Shown here: one piece after another, positions 24,776 to 34,103 of the stretch
Numbering within the stretch: position 1 is the stretch's first letter
Layout of the letters: each line of letters opens with the position of its first letter
Assembly (NCBI RefSeq): GCF_001907235.1
Contig: NZ_MQVS01000013.1
Coordinates: 1 to 64,000 of the forward strand
Reading direction: 5' to 3'
Length of the DNA stretch: 64,000 bases
Source: Buchananella hordeovulneris
GTDB taxonomy: Bacteria > Actinomycetota > Actinomycetes > Actinomycetales > Actinomycetaceae
The notes under the pieces: model-generated
Databases searched by the model: none
What the model saw: the letters and a program-made list of their open reading frames with translations, nothing else
What the model was told of the DNA's origin: nothing
Position numbers and translations under genes: made by a program

Positions 24776-25867
24776 ATGCGGATCATTTGCGTCACCACGT
24801 GGTTCCCCACCGAAACTAAGCCCGGCCTGGGAGCGTTCACGGTCCGGGATTTGCAGGCGATTGCGGCCCAGGGGCACGAGGTGCGGGTGGTGCACCTGGT
24901 CTCCCCCGGCGTCGACGACGGCTCCCGCGAGCTGCACCACGCGGGCTTCCCCGTGCGGCGCATCCCCATGCAGCCGACCAACCCGCTGTCCATCCTGCGG
25001 GCCGGGCGGCAGCTGCGGCGTTACCTGCGCGGGGCAGACGTCGTGCACACAATGGCGATCTCGTCGCTGCTGCCGTTCGTTTTCACCCGCCCGCGCCTGC
25101 CGTGGGTGCATACCGAGCACTGGTCGGGGCTGACCACGCCCGGCACCCTGCCCAAATGGTGGCAGGCGCTGCTGCCGGCGGTGCGGCAGGTGCTGCGCCT
25201 GCCGCAGGTGGTGACGGCGGTGTGCGAGTTCCTGGCCGCGCCGATTCGGGAGATCCGGGGCGCGCGCTCCACGGCGGTGGTGCCGTGCATCGTCGAGCCG
25301 CTGGCCCAGGTGGCCCCCACCCCACCGCCGGACGGGGTGCTGGACCTGGTATCCGTCGGCGGCCTGATCGAGCGGAAGGACCCGCTGCTGGCGGTGGCCA
25401 CGTGCGCGGAGCTGAACCGACGCGGCCTGCCCACCCGCCTGACGTGGGTGGGGGATGGGCCGCTGCGGCAGGCCACGGCGGAGCTGGCGGCCGCGCTCGG
25501 CGTGGAGGTGCGCCTGCTCGGGTCGGTGGACCTGGCCGGGGTGCACGCGGCCCTCGCGCAAGCCGACCTATTCTTCGGTCCCACGCGCGCCGACAACTTC
25601 TTCGTCTCCGCCGCCGAGGCCCTCGTGGCGGGGCGCATGGTGGTGGTGGGCGCCACCGGCGGGCAGGGCGAATACATCGATCCCGACTTCGGCATCCTGG
25701 TGGCCGAGCAGGACGCCGCCGCCTACGCCGACGCCCTGCAAACCATGGCGGCCCGCCTGGAGCACACGGATGCCGCCGCCGTCGCCGCCTCGATCGGGCA
25801 GCGTTTCTCCGCGGCCACAGTCGGGGCCGCCTACAGCCGCCTGTATTCGGACCTGACCGGCAACTGA
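24776..25867 (+). CDS. Glycosyltransferase, GT4 family
   Basis: 363 residues, N-terminus MRIICVTTWFPTETKPGLGA, a typical GT4 donor/acceptor opening, and a C-terminal PTRADNFFVSAAEALVAGRM donor-binding segment. The start lies 2 nt after the flippase TAG. It acts in the same pathway as its neighbours. Linkage specificity unknown. Confidence 0.88.
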   Translation: MRIICVTTWFPTETKPGLGAFTVRDLQAIAAQGHEVRVVHLVSPGVDDGSRELHHAGFPVRRIPMQPTNPLSILRAGRQLRRYLRGADVVHTMAISSLLPFVFTRPRLPWVHTEHWSGLTTPGTLPKWWQALLPAVRQVLRLPQVVTAVCEFLAAPIREIRGARSTAVVPCIVEPLAQVAPTPPPDGVLDLVSVGGLIERKDPLLAVATCAELNRRGLPTRLTWVGDGPLRQATAELAAALGVEVRLLGSVDLAGVHAALAQADLFFGPTRADNFFVSAAEALVAGRMVVVGATGGQGEYIDPDFGILVAEQDAAAYADALQTMAARLEHTDAAAVAASIGQRFSAATVGAAYSRLYSDLTGN

Positions 25868-25881
25868 CAGAAAGATCGTCG

Positions 25882-26994
25882 ATGAAGCTGCTTATCGTGT
25901 CGTTTTCGCGCCTGGTTGCTGACGCGCGGGTACTGAAACAGATCGAGCTGTTTGCCGCCGACTACGAGGTGGTCACCTGCGGTTACGGCCCCGCCCCGCA
26001 GGGGGTGGCCCGGCACCTGTCCATCCCGGACGAGCACATCTACTGGCAGCGCAGCCGCGCCTGGACGCTGCTGCGCCAGTACCGGCGGGCCTACTGGTCG
26101 TCACCTGCCGTGCGGTGGGCGCGCGCCGCCCTGGCGGGGCAGGACTTCGACTGCGTGTTGGCGGACGACATCGACACCGTCGGCCTGGCCCTGTCCCTGC
26201 GGCCCCGCTACGGGGTACACGCCGACCTGCACGAATACTCGCCCCGGGAGAAGGAGGACGTGCCGCGGTGGCGCTGGTTCGTCGCCCCGTACATGCGCTG
26301 GCAGGTGCGCCACTTCGTCACGCAGGCGCGCTCAACGACGACGGTCGGGCAGCACATCGCTGACGAGTACCGCCGCAACTTCGGCATCGACCCGGCGGTG
26401 GTCACTAACGCCACCCCGTACGCGGACCTCGCCCCGACCCCGGTGTCCGCGCCCTTGGCGCTGGTCCATTCGGGGGCCGCACGCGACGACCGTTTCTTAG
26501 AGCTAATGATTGCGGCGGTGCGGCGCCTGGAGCGCGAGGTCACTTTCGACCTGTACCTGACGCCGAACGACCCGGCCTACCTGGAGCGCCTGCGCGCCGA
26601 GGTGGCGGGCGACGCGCGCATCACCATCCACGACGCGGTGCCGTACCACCAGCTGGTGGCCACCCTCAACAAGTACGACGTCGGGGTGCACCTGCTGCCG
26701 CCCGTCAATTTCAATAATCGGTGGGCGCTGCCCAACAAGTTCTTCGACTTCGTGCAGGCCCGCCTGGCGCTGGCCATCGGCCCGTCCCCGGAGATGGCGC
26801 GCCTGGTGCACGAGCACGGGCTGGGGGTGGTGGCCGCCGAGTTCACGGTGGAGGCGCTGACCGCGGCCCTGGAGTCGCTAACGCCCGCGCGTGTGGAGGC
26901 CGCGAAGGCGGCGTCGCATGCGGCCGCCCACGCGCTCAGCGCACAAGCCACGGTGCAGGGTTGGCGGCGGGCGATTGAGGCGTTGCATTCGTGA
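25882..26994 (+). CDS. Glycosyltransferase-like protein (GT4-type)
   Basis: 370 residues starting MKLLIVSFSRLVADARVLKQ. The N-terminal domain has DFDCVLADDIDTVGLAL and DLHEYSPREKED, the C-terminal domain PNKFFDFVQARLALAIGPSP, consistent with a two-Rossmann GT-B enzyme. ATG 25882 follows AGAAAGATCG, a weak ribosome site; the longer open frame upstream overlaps the previous gene and is rejected. Its TGA overlaps the next GTG. Confidence 0.82.
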   Translation: MKLLIVSFSRLVADARVLKQIELFAADYEVVTCGYGPAPQGVARHLSIPDEHIYWQRSRAWTLLRQYRRAYWSSPAVRWARAALAGQDFDCVLADDIDTVGLALSLRPRYGVHADLHEYSPREKEDVPRWRWFVAPYMRWQVRHFVTQARSTTTVGQHIADEYRRNFGIDPAVVTNATPYADLAPTPVSAPLALVHSGAARDDRFLELMIAAVRRLEREVTFDLYLTPNDPAYLERLRAEVAGDARITIHDAVPYHQLVATLNKYDVGVHLLPPVNFNNRWALPNKFFDFVQARLALAIGPSPEMARLVHEHGLGVVAAEFTVEALTAALESLTPARVEAAKAASHAAAHALSAQATVQGWRRAIEALHS

Positions 26995-28052
26995 GCTGGG
27001 ACGTCGACGTCATCATTCCGGTGCACCGCGCCGACCGGGCGGTGGGCCGGGCGGTGGCCTCCGTGCTGGACCACACGCAGCTGCGGGTGCGGGCCACGGT
27101 CATCACGCACCGCTTGGCCCCGTCCCAGCTGGCCGATTACTCGGCGCTGGCAGGCCGGGAGGCGGTGCGGTTCTTGCAGTGCGACGACGCTTTCCCGTCG
27201 GCGGCCGCCCCCCGCAACCTGGGGTTGGCGGCGGTGGAGGCTAAATGGGTGGCCAGCGTCGACTCCGACGATTGGCTGGCCCCGGGGGCCTTGGACCACT
27301 GGGTGGCCACCGGGTCCCGGCTGGACGCGGCGGCCGTCGTGCCGCGGCACCGGCGGCAGGGGGGCGGCGTCGTGCGCACTCCCCCGACCCGCCCGGGCGC
27401 CCGCGTGCTCGACCCGGTGAAGGACCGGTTGGTCTACCGGGTGGGGCATCTGGGCCTGACGCGCCGGACGGCGATCACGGAGTTGGGTTTGCGTTACGCC
27501 GAGGGCCTGCCGGTAGGCGAGGACTTGTTCTTCTCGTACCCGCTGTGGTTTAGCGGACGACGCATCGTGGCCGACCGGGGACCGGCCTACATTGTGGGGG
27601 ACCTGGGGGATCACACGTCGACGGGGCGAGCCGCCGACGTCGAGCTGGCGTCGCTGGACCGGTACCTGACCTCGCCGCAGTGGCAGGCACTGCCCGACCC
27701 CGCACGCCTGGCCGTGGCGGTGAAGTTCCTGCGCGGACAGATCATGTCCGCGATCACGGCCCGCGCGGTGGGGCAGCTGGCGGATTCCGCCACCCGCGCC
27801 CACCTGCAGGCGGCGATCAGGCAGGTGGAGGCGGCGGTCCCGGCGGCGCGCGCCCACCTGTCGGTGGCGGACAACGCGGTACTGACCGCCGTGCTCGACC
27901 CCGCCGCGACGGGCGAGCAGATCGCCGCACTGGCGGCGCGTCGGCGCGCCACCTTCATGCGGCCCGCCGGGCTGCGCACCCCGCGCCTGCGCCACCTGTG
28001 GCATCGCGACAGCCCGCTGCGCTTCGCCGGGGCCTCGGCGCTGGTGCGCTAG
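26991..28052 (+). CDS. Glycosyltransferase, GT2 family
   Basis: 353-residue GT-A enzyme: WDVDVIIPVHRADRAVGRAV at the start, the metal-binding SVDSDDWLAPGAL (about 85-97), and VGEDLFFSYPLWF in the acceptor region. The GTG overlaps the previous stop as GTGA. It is the last gene of the plus-strand polysaccharide operon, followed by the 19-bp repeat array. Confidence 0.88.
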   Translation: MSWDVDVIIPVHRADRAVGRAVASVLDHTQLRVRATVITHRLAPSQLADYSALAGREAVRFLQCDDAFPSAAAPRNLGLAAVEAKWVASVDSDDWLAPGALDHWVATGSRLDAAAVVPRHRRQGGGVVRTPPTRPGARVLDPVKDRLVYRVGHLGLTRRTAITELGLRYAEGLPVGEDLFFSYPLWFSGRRIVADRGPAYIVGDLGDHTSTGRAADVELASLDRYLTSPQWQALPDPARLAVAVKFLRGQIMSAITARAVGQLADSATRAHLQAAIRQVEAAVPAARAHLSVADNAVLTAVLDPAATGEQIAALAARRRATFMRPAGLRTPRLRHLWHRDSPLRFAGASALVR

Positions 28053-28123
28053 GGGGCGCGGGGCGGGGCGGTCGGCGCCCACGCCCTGAGCCGCTGCACG
28101 CTGCGGGTCCGCCCCGCCCGCGC

Positions 28124-28332
28124 CGCACCGTCATGGCCTTAGCGCACCACCATGCTCTTTTGTCCACGAGTGCCATGCGCTAAACGCACCACCATGCCCC
28201 TTTGCCTACAACCATCATGTTCTAAACGCACCACCATGCTCTTAACGCACCGCCATGCCCTTAATTCAGTGTTTTAAGGGCATGGTGGTGCAACAAAGAC
28301 ATGATGGTGCCCCAAGGACATGACGGTCACGC
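28124..28332. repeat. 19-bp repeat array with facing units, locus 1
   Basis: About seven degenerate units of the type CGCACCACCATGCYCTTAA run rightwards, then three run in the opposite sense (AAGGGCATGGTGGTG, GACATGATGGTGC, GACATGACGGTC). At the switch point CCATGCCCTTAA and TTAAGGGCATGG form a perfect 12-bp stem. It occupies most of the 361-bp gap between converging genes and could terminate both. No gene is seen in the gap. Confidence 0.8.
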
Positions 28333-28413
28333 GCCCCCACGCCCCGCGAGGGGCGGGCCGCTCCGGATCGCAGGTCATCCGCCCCTGCGCCCCATCCGCC
28401 CCCACCCGCCCCC

Positions 28414-29370
28414 TCACGCCCCGAGCGCGCGGTACAGCTCCTGCAGGCGTTCCAGGCACACGGCTTCCCCGTGCCGCGCCCGCACCCACGCCCGCCGGGC
28501 CGAGGCGTCGGCCTCCCGCTGCGCTGGCCCCTTGGCGTCCTCCTCGGCGAGCACCCGCAGCACGGTGGCGGCCAGGTCGCCACCCGGGTCGCGCAGCGGC
28601 GCACCCTCATAAGCGTCCCGCCCAACGACGGGCTTGCCCTGCGCCAGGGCCTGCAGGTCGCTGAGGGTCAGTATCGGTTCCCCCAGCTGCCCGATCACCA
28701 CCGCAGCGCTGGCCAGCAGCTCCCGGAACTCCGCGGGCGGCGTCTTGGGCACCAGGTGCACCCCGGCGGCGGCCGCCTGCGGGGCGGCGGGCCCCCAATC
28801 CAGGCCGACCACCTCCACGCCCGCGGCGCACAGCTCCCGCACCCCGGCCAGCAGTTCGGCCGCGCCCTTGGCCTCCTCCCAGCGCATGTTGCACACCACG
28901 CGCCCGGGCACGGTCTCCGCGCCGAGCCGCACGAAGAACAGCTCCGCGACCGGGTTGGGCAGCCACAGCGCGTCGGGCCGCAGCTCTTGGGCGAGCGGCA
29001 GCAGGTCCGGGGTGGCGACGACGACGGCGTCGGCGGCCCGCAGCGACCGGCGGGCCAGCGGCCCCAGGGTCCGCGACTGCAGGTCCCGCCGCAGGTCGCT
29101 GCCGTGGCAGTGCAGCACGAAGCGCTTGGCGCCCCACCCGAGGTAGCCGTTGGGGGCGTAGTGCACGTGCGTGACGTCGGCGCGGGCGCGGGCCGCCAGG
29201 AAGCCGGGCAGGGCGGCGGCCCGGCGCGCCACGAAGCGCCCGGGCCGCCCGGCGCCGCCAACCGGCAAGGCCGCCAAGCGCCACGGGTGCCCCATGGCGA
29301 AGGCGTAGTTCACCAGCGTCGAGCCCACGTAGGCCACGTCGTTGACGTGGAGCACCCGCGGCTGACTCAC
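28414..29370 (-). CDS. Glycosyltransferase, GT4 family
   Basis: A 318-residue protein beginning (M)SQPRVLHVNDVAYVGSTLV at GTG 29370, 4 nt after the gnd stop. Segments RFVLHCHGSD (after the N-terminal domain) and LTLSDLQALAQGKPVVGRDA in the C-terminal domain fit a GT-B glycosyltransferase. It is on the opposite strand to the main cluster and cotranscribed with gnd, but by content belongs to surface glycan synthesis. A much longer open frame upstream lies inside gnd and is rejected. Confidence 0.82.
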   Translation of the reverse strand: MSQPRVLHVNDVAYVGSTLVNYAFAMGHPWRLAALPVGGAGRPGRFVARRAAALPGFLAARARADVTHVHYAPNGYLGWGAKRFVLHCHGSDLRRDLQSRTLGPLARRSLRAADAVVVATPDLLPLAQELRPDALWLPNPVAELFFVRLGAETVPGRVVCNMRWEEAKGAAELLAGVRELCAAGVEVVGLDWGPAAPQAAAAGVHLVPKTPPAEFRELLASAAVVIGQLGEPILTLSDLQALAQGKPVVGRDAYEGAPLRDPGGDLAATVLRVLAEEDAKGPAQREADASARRAWVRARHGEAVCLERLQELYRALGA

Positions 29371-29374
29371 CGCC

Positions 29375-30835
29375 TCACCACTGTTCTTCCGGGCGGCCTT
29401 CCTGCGCCCACTGCGTGTGGAACTTGCCGTCCTTGTCGATGCGCGCGTAGGTGTGCGAGCCGAAGTAGTCGCGCTGCCCCTGGATGAGCGCGGCGGGCAG
29501 GCGCGGGGCCCGGACCGCGTCGTAGTAGGCCAGGCTGGAGGCGAACGCCGGGGTCGGCACCCCACCGAGGGCAGCGGCCGCCACGATGCGCCGCCACGCA
29601 GGCAGGGCCCGGCCCATGATCTCGGCGAAATAGTCGTCGGCGAGCAGCAGGTTCAGTCCCGGGTTGCGACTGTAGGCCTCGGTGATGCGCCCCAGGAAGC
29701 GCGCCCGAATGATGCAGCCGTCACGCCAGATGCGGGCCATGGCCCCCAGGTCGATGTCCCATCCGTACTCAGCGGAGGCGGCTGCGATCTGGTCGAAGCC
29801 CTGCGAGTAGGCCACGAGCTTGGAGGCGTAGAGCGCCAACCGCACGTCCTCGATGAACGCGGCCCGGTCGGTGACCTCAATGTGCTGGTCCTGCCCCGGC
29901 AGGGCGGCGCGGGCGGTGGCCCGCTGAGCGCTCGCCCCGGACAGGGAACGGGCGAAGGTGGCTTCCGCGATGCCGGTAATCGGCACCCCCAGGTCGAGGG
30001 CGTTTTGCACGGTCCACCGGCCGGTGCCCTTCTGGGAGGCCGCGTCAGCCACGATGTCAACAAAGGCCTGCCCGGTGGCGGCGTCCGTGTGCCCCAGCAC
30101 CTCGGCGGTGACCTCAATCAGGTAGGACTCCAGGTCCCCGGAGTTCCATTCGGCGAAGATCTTGGCCAGTTCCTGGGCGGGCTCGCCCAACCCAACCCGC
30201 AGCAGATCGTAGGCTTCGGCGATCAGCTGCATGTCGGCGTACTCGATGCCGTTGTGCACCATCTTCACGAAGTGCCCGGCACCGTCCGGCCCGACGTAGG
30301 TGCAGCACGGTTCACCGTCCACGTGCGCCGAGATCGACTCCAGCATCGGGCCGAGCCGGTCGTAGGACTGCCGGGTGCCGCCCGGCATGATCGACGGGCC
30401 CTCCAGGGCCCCTTGTTCCCCGCCAGAGACGCCGGTGCCGACGAAGTGCAGGCCGCGCGCCTGGAGCGCGGCCTCCCGACGGCGTGTGTCGGTGAACAGC
30501 GAGTTGCCGGCGTCAACGATGATGTCGCCCTCTTCCATGCGCTCGGCCAGCTGCTCGATCACCGCGTCGGTGGCGGCCCCGGCCTGCACCATGATGATGG
30601 CCACCCGCGGCCGGGCCAGGCTGGCCACGAAGTCGTCCATGCCGTGGGTCCGCACGAAGTTGCCTTCCGCGCCGTGGCGGGCCAGCACGTCGTCAGTTTT
30701 AGCGTCGGTGCGGTTGTGCAGGGCGACGGTGTGCCCGTGGCGGGCCAGGTTGCGGGCCAGGTTAGAGCCCATGACGCCCATGCCGGTCACACCAATGTCG
30801 GCAATGCCGGGGGTCGGCGAAGTGTACTCAGTCAT
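29375..30835 (-). CDS. gnd: 6-phosphogluconate dehydrogenase, decarboxylating
   Basis: Oxidises 6-phosphogluconate to ribulose-5-phosphate with NADPH formation in the pentose phosphate pathway. At 486 residues it is the full-length dimeric form. Visible are the GVTGMGVMGSNLARNLARHG nucleotide fold (15-34), VGTGVSGGEQGALEGPSIMP, KMVHNGIEYADMQL with the catalytic lysine, and the RDYFGSHTY tail. It lies 9 bp downstream of purD, likely in one operon that also supplies ribose phosphate for purines. Confidence 0.95.
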   Translation of the reverse strand: MTEYTSPTPGIADIGVTGMGVMGSNLARNLARHGHTVALHNRTDAKTDDVLARHGAEGNFVRTHGMDDFVASLARPRVAIIMVQAGAATDAVIEQLAERMEEGDIIVDAGNSLFTDTRRREAALQARGLHFVGTGVSGGEQGALEGPSIMPGGTRQSYDRLGPMLESISAHVDGEPCCTYVGPDGAGHFVKMVHNGIEYADMQLIAEAYDLLRVGLGEPAQELAKIFAEWNSGDLESYLIEVTAEVLGHTDAATGQAFVDIVADAASQKGTGRWTVQNALDLGVPITGIAEATFARSLSGASAQRATARAALPGQDQHIEVTDRAAFIEDVRLALYASKLVAYSQGFDQIAAASAEYGWDIDLGAMARIWRDGCIIRARFLGRITEAYSRNPGLNLLLADDYFAEIMGRALPAWRRIVAAAALGGVPTPAFASSLAYYDAVRAPRLPAALIQGQRDYFGSHTYARIDKDGKFHTQWAQEGRPEEQW

Positions 30836-30844
30836 GACAGCCTT

Positions 30845-32125
30845 TCAGATTCGGGCAGCAATATCTTTGCGGTGGTGGGAGTCGGGCAGGTTGATGGCGT
30901 CCACAGCCGCGTAGGCCGCGGCGCGGGCGGCAGGCACGTCGGCCCCCTGGCCGACGACGCACAGCACCCGCCCGCCGACGGCCACCAGTTGGTCAGCAAC
31001 TAGGCGGGTACCGGCGTGGATGACGTGGGTGGCAGGCAGCGCCCCGGCGGCCGCCACCCCGGTGATCGTCCCGCCGGTGGTGACCTCTCCCGGGTAGCCG
31101 GGGGCGGCGATGACGACGGTGACGGCGGCGCCGTCGTCCCAGACAGGGGCGGGCAGGTCCGCCAAGGCCCCGGTAGCGGCCGCGTACAGCAGCTCCGGCA
31201 GCGACGACCGCAGGCGAGCCAAAACCACCTGGGTCTCCGGGTCACCGAAACGGACGTTGAACTCGACGACCCGCAGACCGCGCGCGGTCAAGGCCAGCCC
31301 GCAGTAGAGCAGGCCGACAAACGGGGTGCCCCGGCGGGCCATCTCGGCCAGCACCGGCTGGGCGACAGTGTCTACCACCTCCTGCGCCAGGCCGGGCGGG
31401 GCCCAGGGCAGCGGCGAGTAGGCCCCCATACCGCCCGTGTTGGGCCCGGCGTCGCCGTCGAAGGCGCGTTTGAAGTCCTGGGCGGCGGCCAGTGGCACGG
31501 CCCGCTCCCCGTCGCAGACACAGAACAGGGAGACTTCCGGCCCGTCGAGGAAATCTTCGATGACGACGCGGCGGCCCGGGGCGGCGGGCGCATCCGGTGC
31601 CGCGTCGGTAGGCAGCCCCAGGCAGGCGGCGGCGTGGGCGCGGGCCTGCTCCCAATCGTCCGTGACCACGACGCCCTTACCGGCGGCCAGGCCGTCGTCC
31701 TTCACGACGTGCGGCGGCCCGAAGGTCCGCAACGCCGCCTCGACCTCGGCCAGGGTGGAGCAGACGCGGGCCTGCGCGGTGGGCACCCCGGCAGCGTCCA
31801 TCACTTCCTTGGCGAAGGCTTTGGAGCCTTCGAGCTGGGCGGCGGCCCGCGACGGCCCAAAGACGGGGATGCCGACGGCGCGCACCGCGTCAGCCACTCC
31901 CGCCACCAGGGGCGCTTCTGGGCCGACGACCACCAGGTCCACCTGGTGTGCCTGCGCGGCGGCCGCCACGGCCTGGCCAGCTAGGGGGTCGAGGTCCAGT
32001 AGTTCGGCATGGGCGGCGATGCCCGGGTTTCCGGGCGCTGCTAACAGGGTGGTGGCAGGGTCCGCGCTCAATGCACGGGCCAGGGCGTGTTCACGCCCGC
32101 CAGAACCAAGCAGGAGGATCTTCAC
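30845..32125 (-). CDS. purD: Phosphoribosylamine-glycine ligase
   Basis: ATP-grasp enzyme that makes GAR from phosphoribosylamine and glycine, the second step of purine synthesis. 426 residues, starting (M)KILLLGSGGREHALARAL; the GREHA motif and the central PHVVKDDGLAAGKGV are typical. The start is GTG 32125. A TAGGCT -10-like box ends 7 nt before it and no properly spaced Shine-Dalgarno exists, so the transcript may be leaderless. Confidence 0.95.
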   Translation of the reverse strand: MKILLLGSGGREHALARALSADPATTLLAAPGNPGIAAHAELLDLDPLAGQAVAAAAQAHQVDLVVVGPEAPLVAGVADAVRAVGIPVFGPSRAAAQLEGSKAFAKEVMDAAGVPTAQARVCSTLAEVEAALRTFGPPHVVKDDGLAAGKGVVVTDDWEQARAHAAACLGLPTDAAPDAPAAPGRRVVIEDFLDGPEVSLFCVCDGERAVPLAAAQDFKRAFDGDAGPNTGGMGAYSPLPWAPPGLAQEVVDTVAQPVLAEMARRGTPFVGLLYCGLALTARGLRVVEFNVRFGDPETQVVLARLRSSLPELLYAAATGALADLPAPVWDDGAAVTVVIAAPGYPGEVTTGGTITGVAAAGALPATHVIHAGTRLVADQLVAVGGRVLCVVGQGADVPAARAAAYAAVDAINLPDSHHRKDIAARI

Positions 32126-32137
32126 CCTCCCCAGCCT

Positions 32138-32175
32138 ACCGGGGCCGAGTCGGCAGGCAGGCAGTCGGCCCCGGT
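32138..32175 (-). terminator. Hairpin between the 32185 gene and purD
   Basis: ACCGGGGCCGA (32138-32148) pairs with TCGGCCCCGGT (32165-32175). It terminates the upstream minus-strand gene and abuts the purD -10 box. Confidence 0.65.
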
Positions 32176-32184
32176 GCGGGCTCG

Positions 32185-33909
32185 CTACCCGGTGGCCGGG
32201 CCGCCCGGCAATTCCCACCCGAGCAGGGATTCCGCCAGGTGGGTGGCCGCCTCGGACTGTCCAGTTAGTGACAGGGCCCACCACATGCCGATAGCGAGCA
32301 CGAGCAGCGCCACCAGCACCAACCAGCGGCGCCGCCGGGCGCGGCGGATCCGCTCCTGCTCGGCTTGGGCCAGTGGCCACGGGTCGATTTCCCAGGTGAT
32401 GGGCGGGCTACCCGTCCACCTGGGGACGCCCGCGGTGGCGGCCGCTAGCAGCTGGCGCAGCTCGTCGCCCTGCCGATAGAGCCGCGGTTCGAGCACCACG
32501 AACCGCGCGTCCTTGTCGACCAGCATGATCTGGTGGTCCCGGAGGGGCAGTGCCGCGTGCAACCGTTGCAAGTCGACGCTGCGGGTCTCCAGCAGCCCCG
32601 TGCGCCTCACGCGGTAGCGCACCAGCAGCGCCTGGTCGTTGACGACGACTTCGGAGGCGGCGCTGTAGTAGCCCGGGTCCTGTTCCGCGGGGATCCACGA
32701 CGTAAAGACTCGCCCCTGCTCGACCTGCGGCTCGGCGTTGACCAGGGGGTAGCCCTCCAGCGGGCCGTGCTCCTGCAGGTAGGCAGACGATTCGGCCAAG
32801 TGCACGGTTCCCAGCAGTTCGTAGAAGGCGCTGCGCACCTGCTGTTCGCTGACGCTTTCTTCGTCGGGCAGATCGAACAGCAGGCGGTTGATCGTCCGGT
32901 TGGCAGTCAGCACGGCCTGGCCCTGCTGGGCGGCCGCCGCAAACAACTCTGCTGGCACCTGCTCGGTGTGGCGCAGGAAGGTGCGCAACAGCCGCCGCTG
33001 CACAGCGGGTTCGAGGCTGTCACGCTTGAGCTCGAAGGTGACCAACAGTGCCTTGCCCAGCAGGATGGTGGTCAGCTCGAAGTCGAACTTCGGCGCGATG
33101 GCCTTCGCTAGGACCTTTATCTGGTCCAGCATGATCTGTGCGGCGCAGTAGGTGGCCAGCGTCGCCGGTCCCACCACGGAAAACAGCACGTACCGCATCG
33201 GGGTGGCGACGGTGGCCGGGCCACTGGCCCCCGGCAGCAGCGGCGCGACCTGCCACTCAACAGCAACGGGGCTGGTCACCGACTGGGTCGCCACCGTGCT
33301 GGTCGTCTCCGCGCTATCAACGTGCAGAGAGCCCACGGCGGCCGCGAAGTCGTCGAACGTCAACTCCGCGTCTAGTTCCCCGTCGACTAGGGCACGATCC
33401 GAGGCGTAGAAGACGGCGCGCCGATTGCCCGCGTGCGGGTCGAGGTAGCGCAGCAGCTCCGCAGCGCGCGCGGGGGCGTCCGCCACCCAGCCCGCCAGCC
33501 CGGCGGATGCCAGCGTCGACTGTCCCATCCGCACGGCGATGTCGTCACGCCACGGGTGGGATAAGCGCAGGTAGTCGACGCCGGTGGGCAGTCCCACCGG
33601 ATCGGCAAACAGTTCCTTTAGGCGCCGCCACGAGGTTTCCACACTCTCGGGGAACCCGGCGATGCGGATGTCGAAACGCGCGGCGAACGCCCCCACGTTC
33701 ACCGTCGGGGCCAGGCCGCCGGCGGGCCGCAGCTTCGGGTCCCGCAGGGCGATCTTCAACTGTTCGGCCAAGAAGCGCAGCGTGTTGTGCGATTCGACTG
33801 ATTCATCGAGCAGTCCGTAGGCGATGGACACGCCCATGACCACTTCGCCTTCCTGCGCGCTGGGCACAATCACCCAGTCGAATCCGTCAGCCCGCACTAC
33901 GTCAGCCAT
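32185..33909 (-). CDS. C-terminally anchored membrane protein, unknown function
   Basis: 574 residues, ATG 33909 with AAGGAGG. It is soluble for about 530 residues, then a basic stretch (RIRRARRRR), one hydrophobic segment (WLVLVALLVLAIGMWWAL) and a short tail. The N-terminal pattern VMGVSIAYGLLDESVESHNT followed by LRFLAEQL is faintly like the start of M16 peptidases, but the HxxEH zinc site is absent, so at most it would be an inactive M16-like scaffold. I do not assign a function. It is followed by its own terminator. Confidence 0.75.
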   Translation of the reverse strand: MADVVRADGFDWVIVPSAQEGEVVMGVSIAYGLLDESVESHNTLRFLAEQLKIALRDPKLRPAGGLAPTVNVGAFAARFDIRIAGFPESVETSWRRLKELFADPVGLPTGVDYLRLSHPWRDDIAVRMGQSTLASAGLAGWVADAPARAAELLRYLDPHAGNRRAVFYASDRALVDGELDAELTFDDFAAAVGSLHVDSAETTSTVATQSVTSPVAVEWQVAPLLPGASGPATVATPMRYVLFSVVGPATLATYCAAQIMLDQIKVLAKAIAPKFDFELTTILLGKALLVTFELKRDSLEPAVQRRLLRTFLRHTEQVPAELFAAAAQQGQAVLTANRTINRLLFDLPDEESVSEQQVRSAFYELLGTVHLAESSAYLQEHGPLEGYPLVNAEPQVEQGRVFTSWIPAEQDPGYYSAASEVVVNDQALLVRYRVRRTGLLETRSVDLQRLHAALPLRDHQIMLVDKDARFVVLEPRLYRQGDELRQLLAAATAGVPRWTGSPPITWEIDPWPLAQAEQERIRRARRRRWLVLVALLVLAIGMWWALSLTGQSEAATHLAESLLGWELPGGPATG

Positions 33910-34103
33910 ACCCTGCCTCCTTCTCCACACACTTCAGGCGCCCCTGTTGCCTGCCACCGGCCTGGGTACAACGCTACTTCACGCTACCCACAGAGAGAAT
34001 CTACGTGGGATGGGCCCGAAACGCGACCGGTCCTAGGTCGCGAAACTGCGACGATTTCTGCTCCCCGTCGATGGACAACTCCGGCTGCCCCCACCCGGTG
34101 CCT

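Noticed and set aside
24001-25695. Long minus-strand ORFs opposite the flippase and glycosyltransferase genes
   Set aside because: Low-complexity shadows typical of high-GC DNA; the plus-strand genes have ribosome sites and family motifs.
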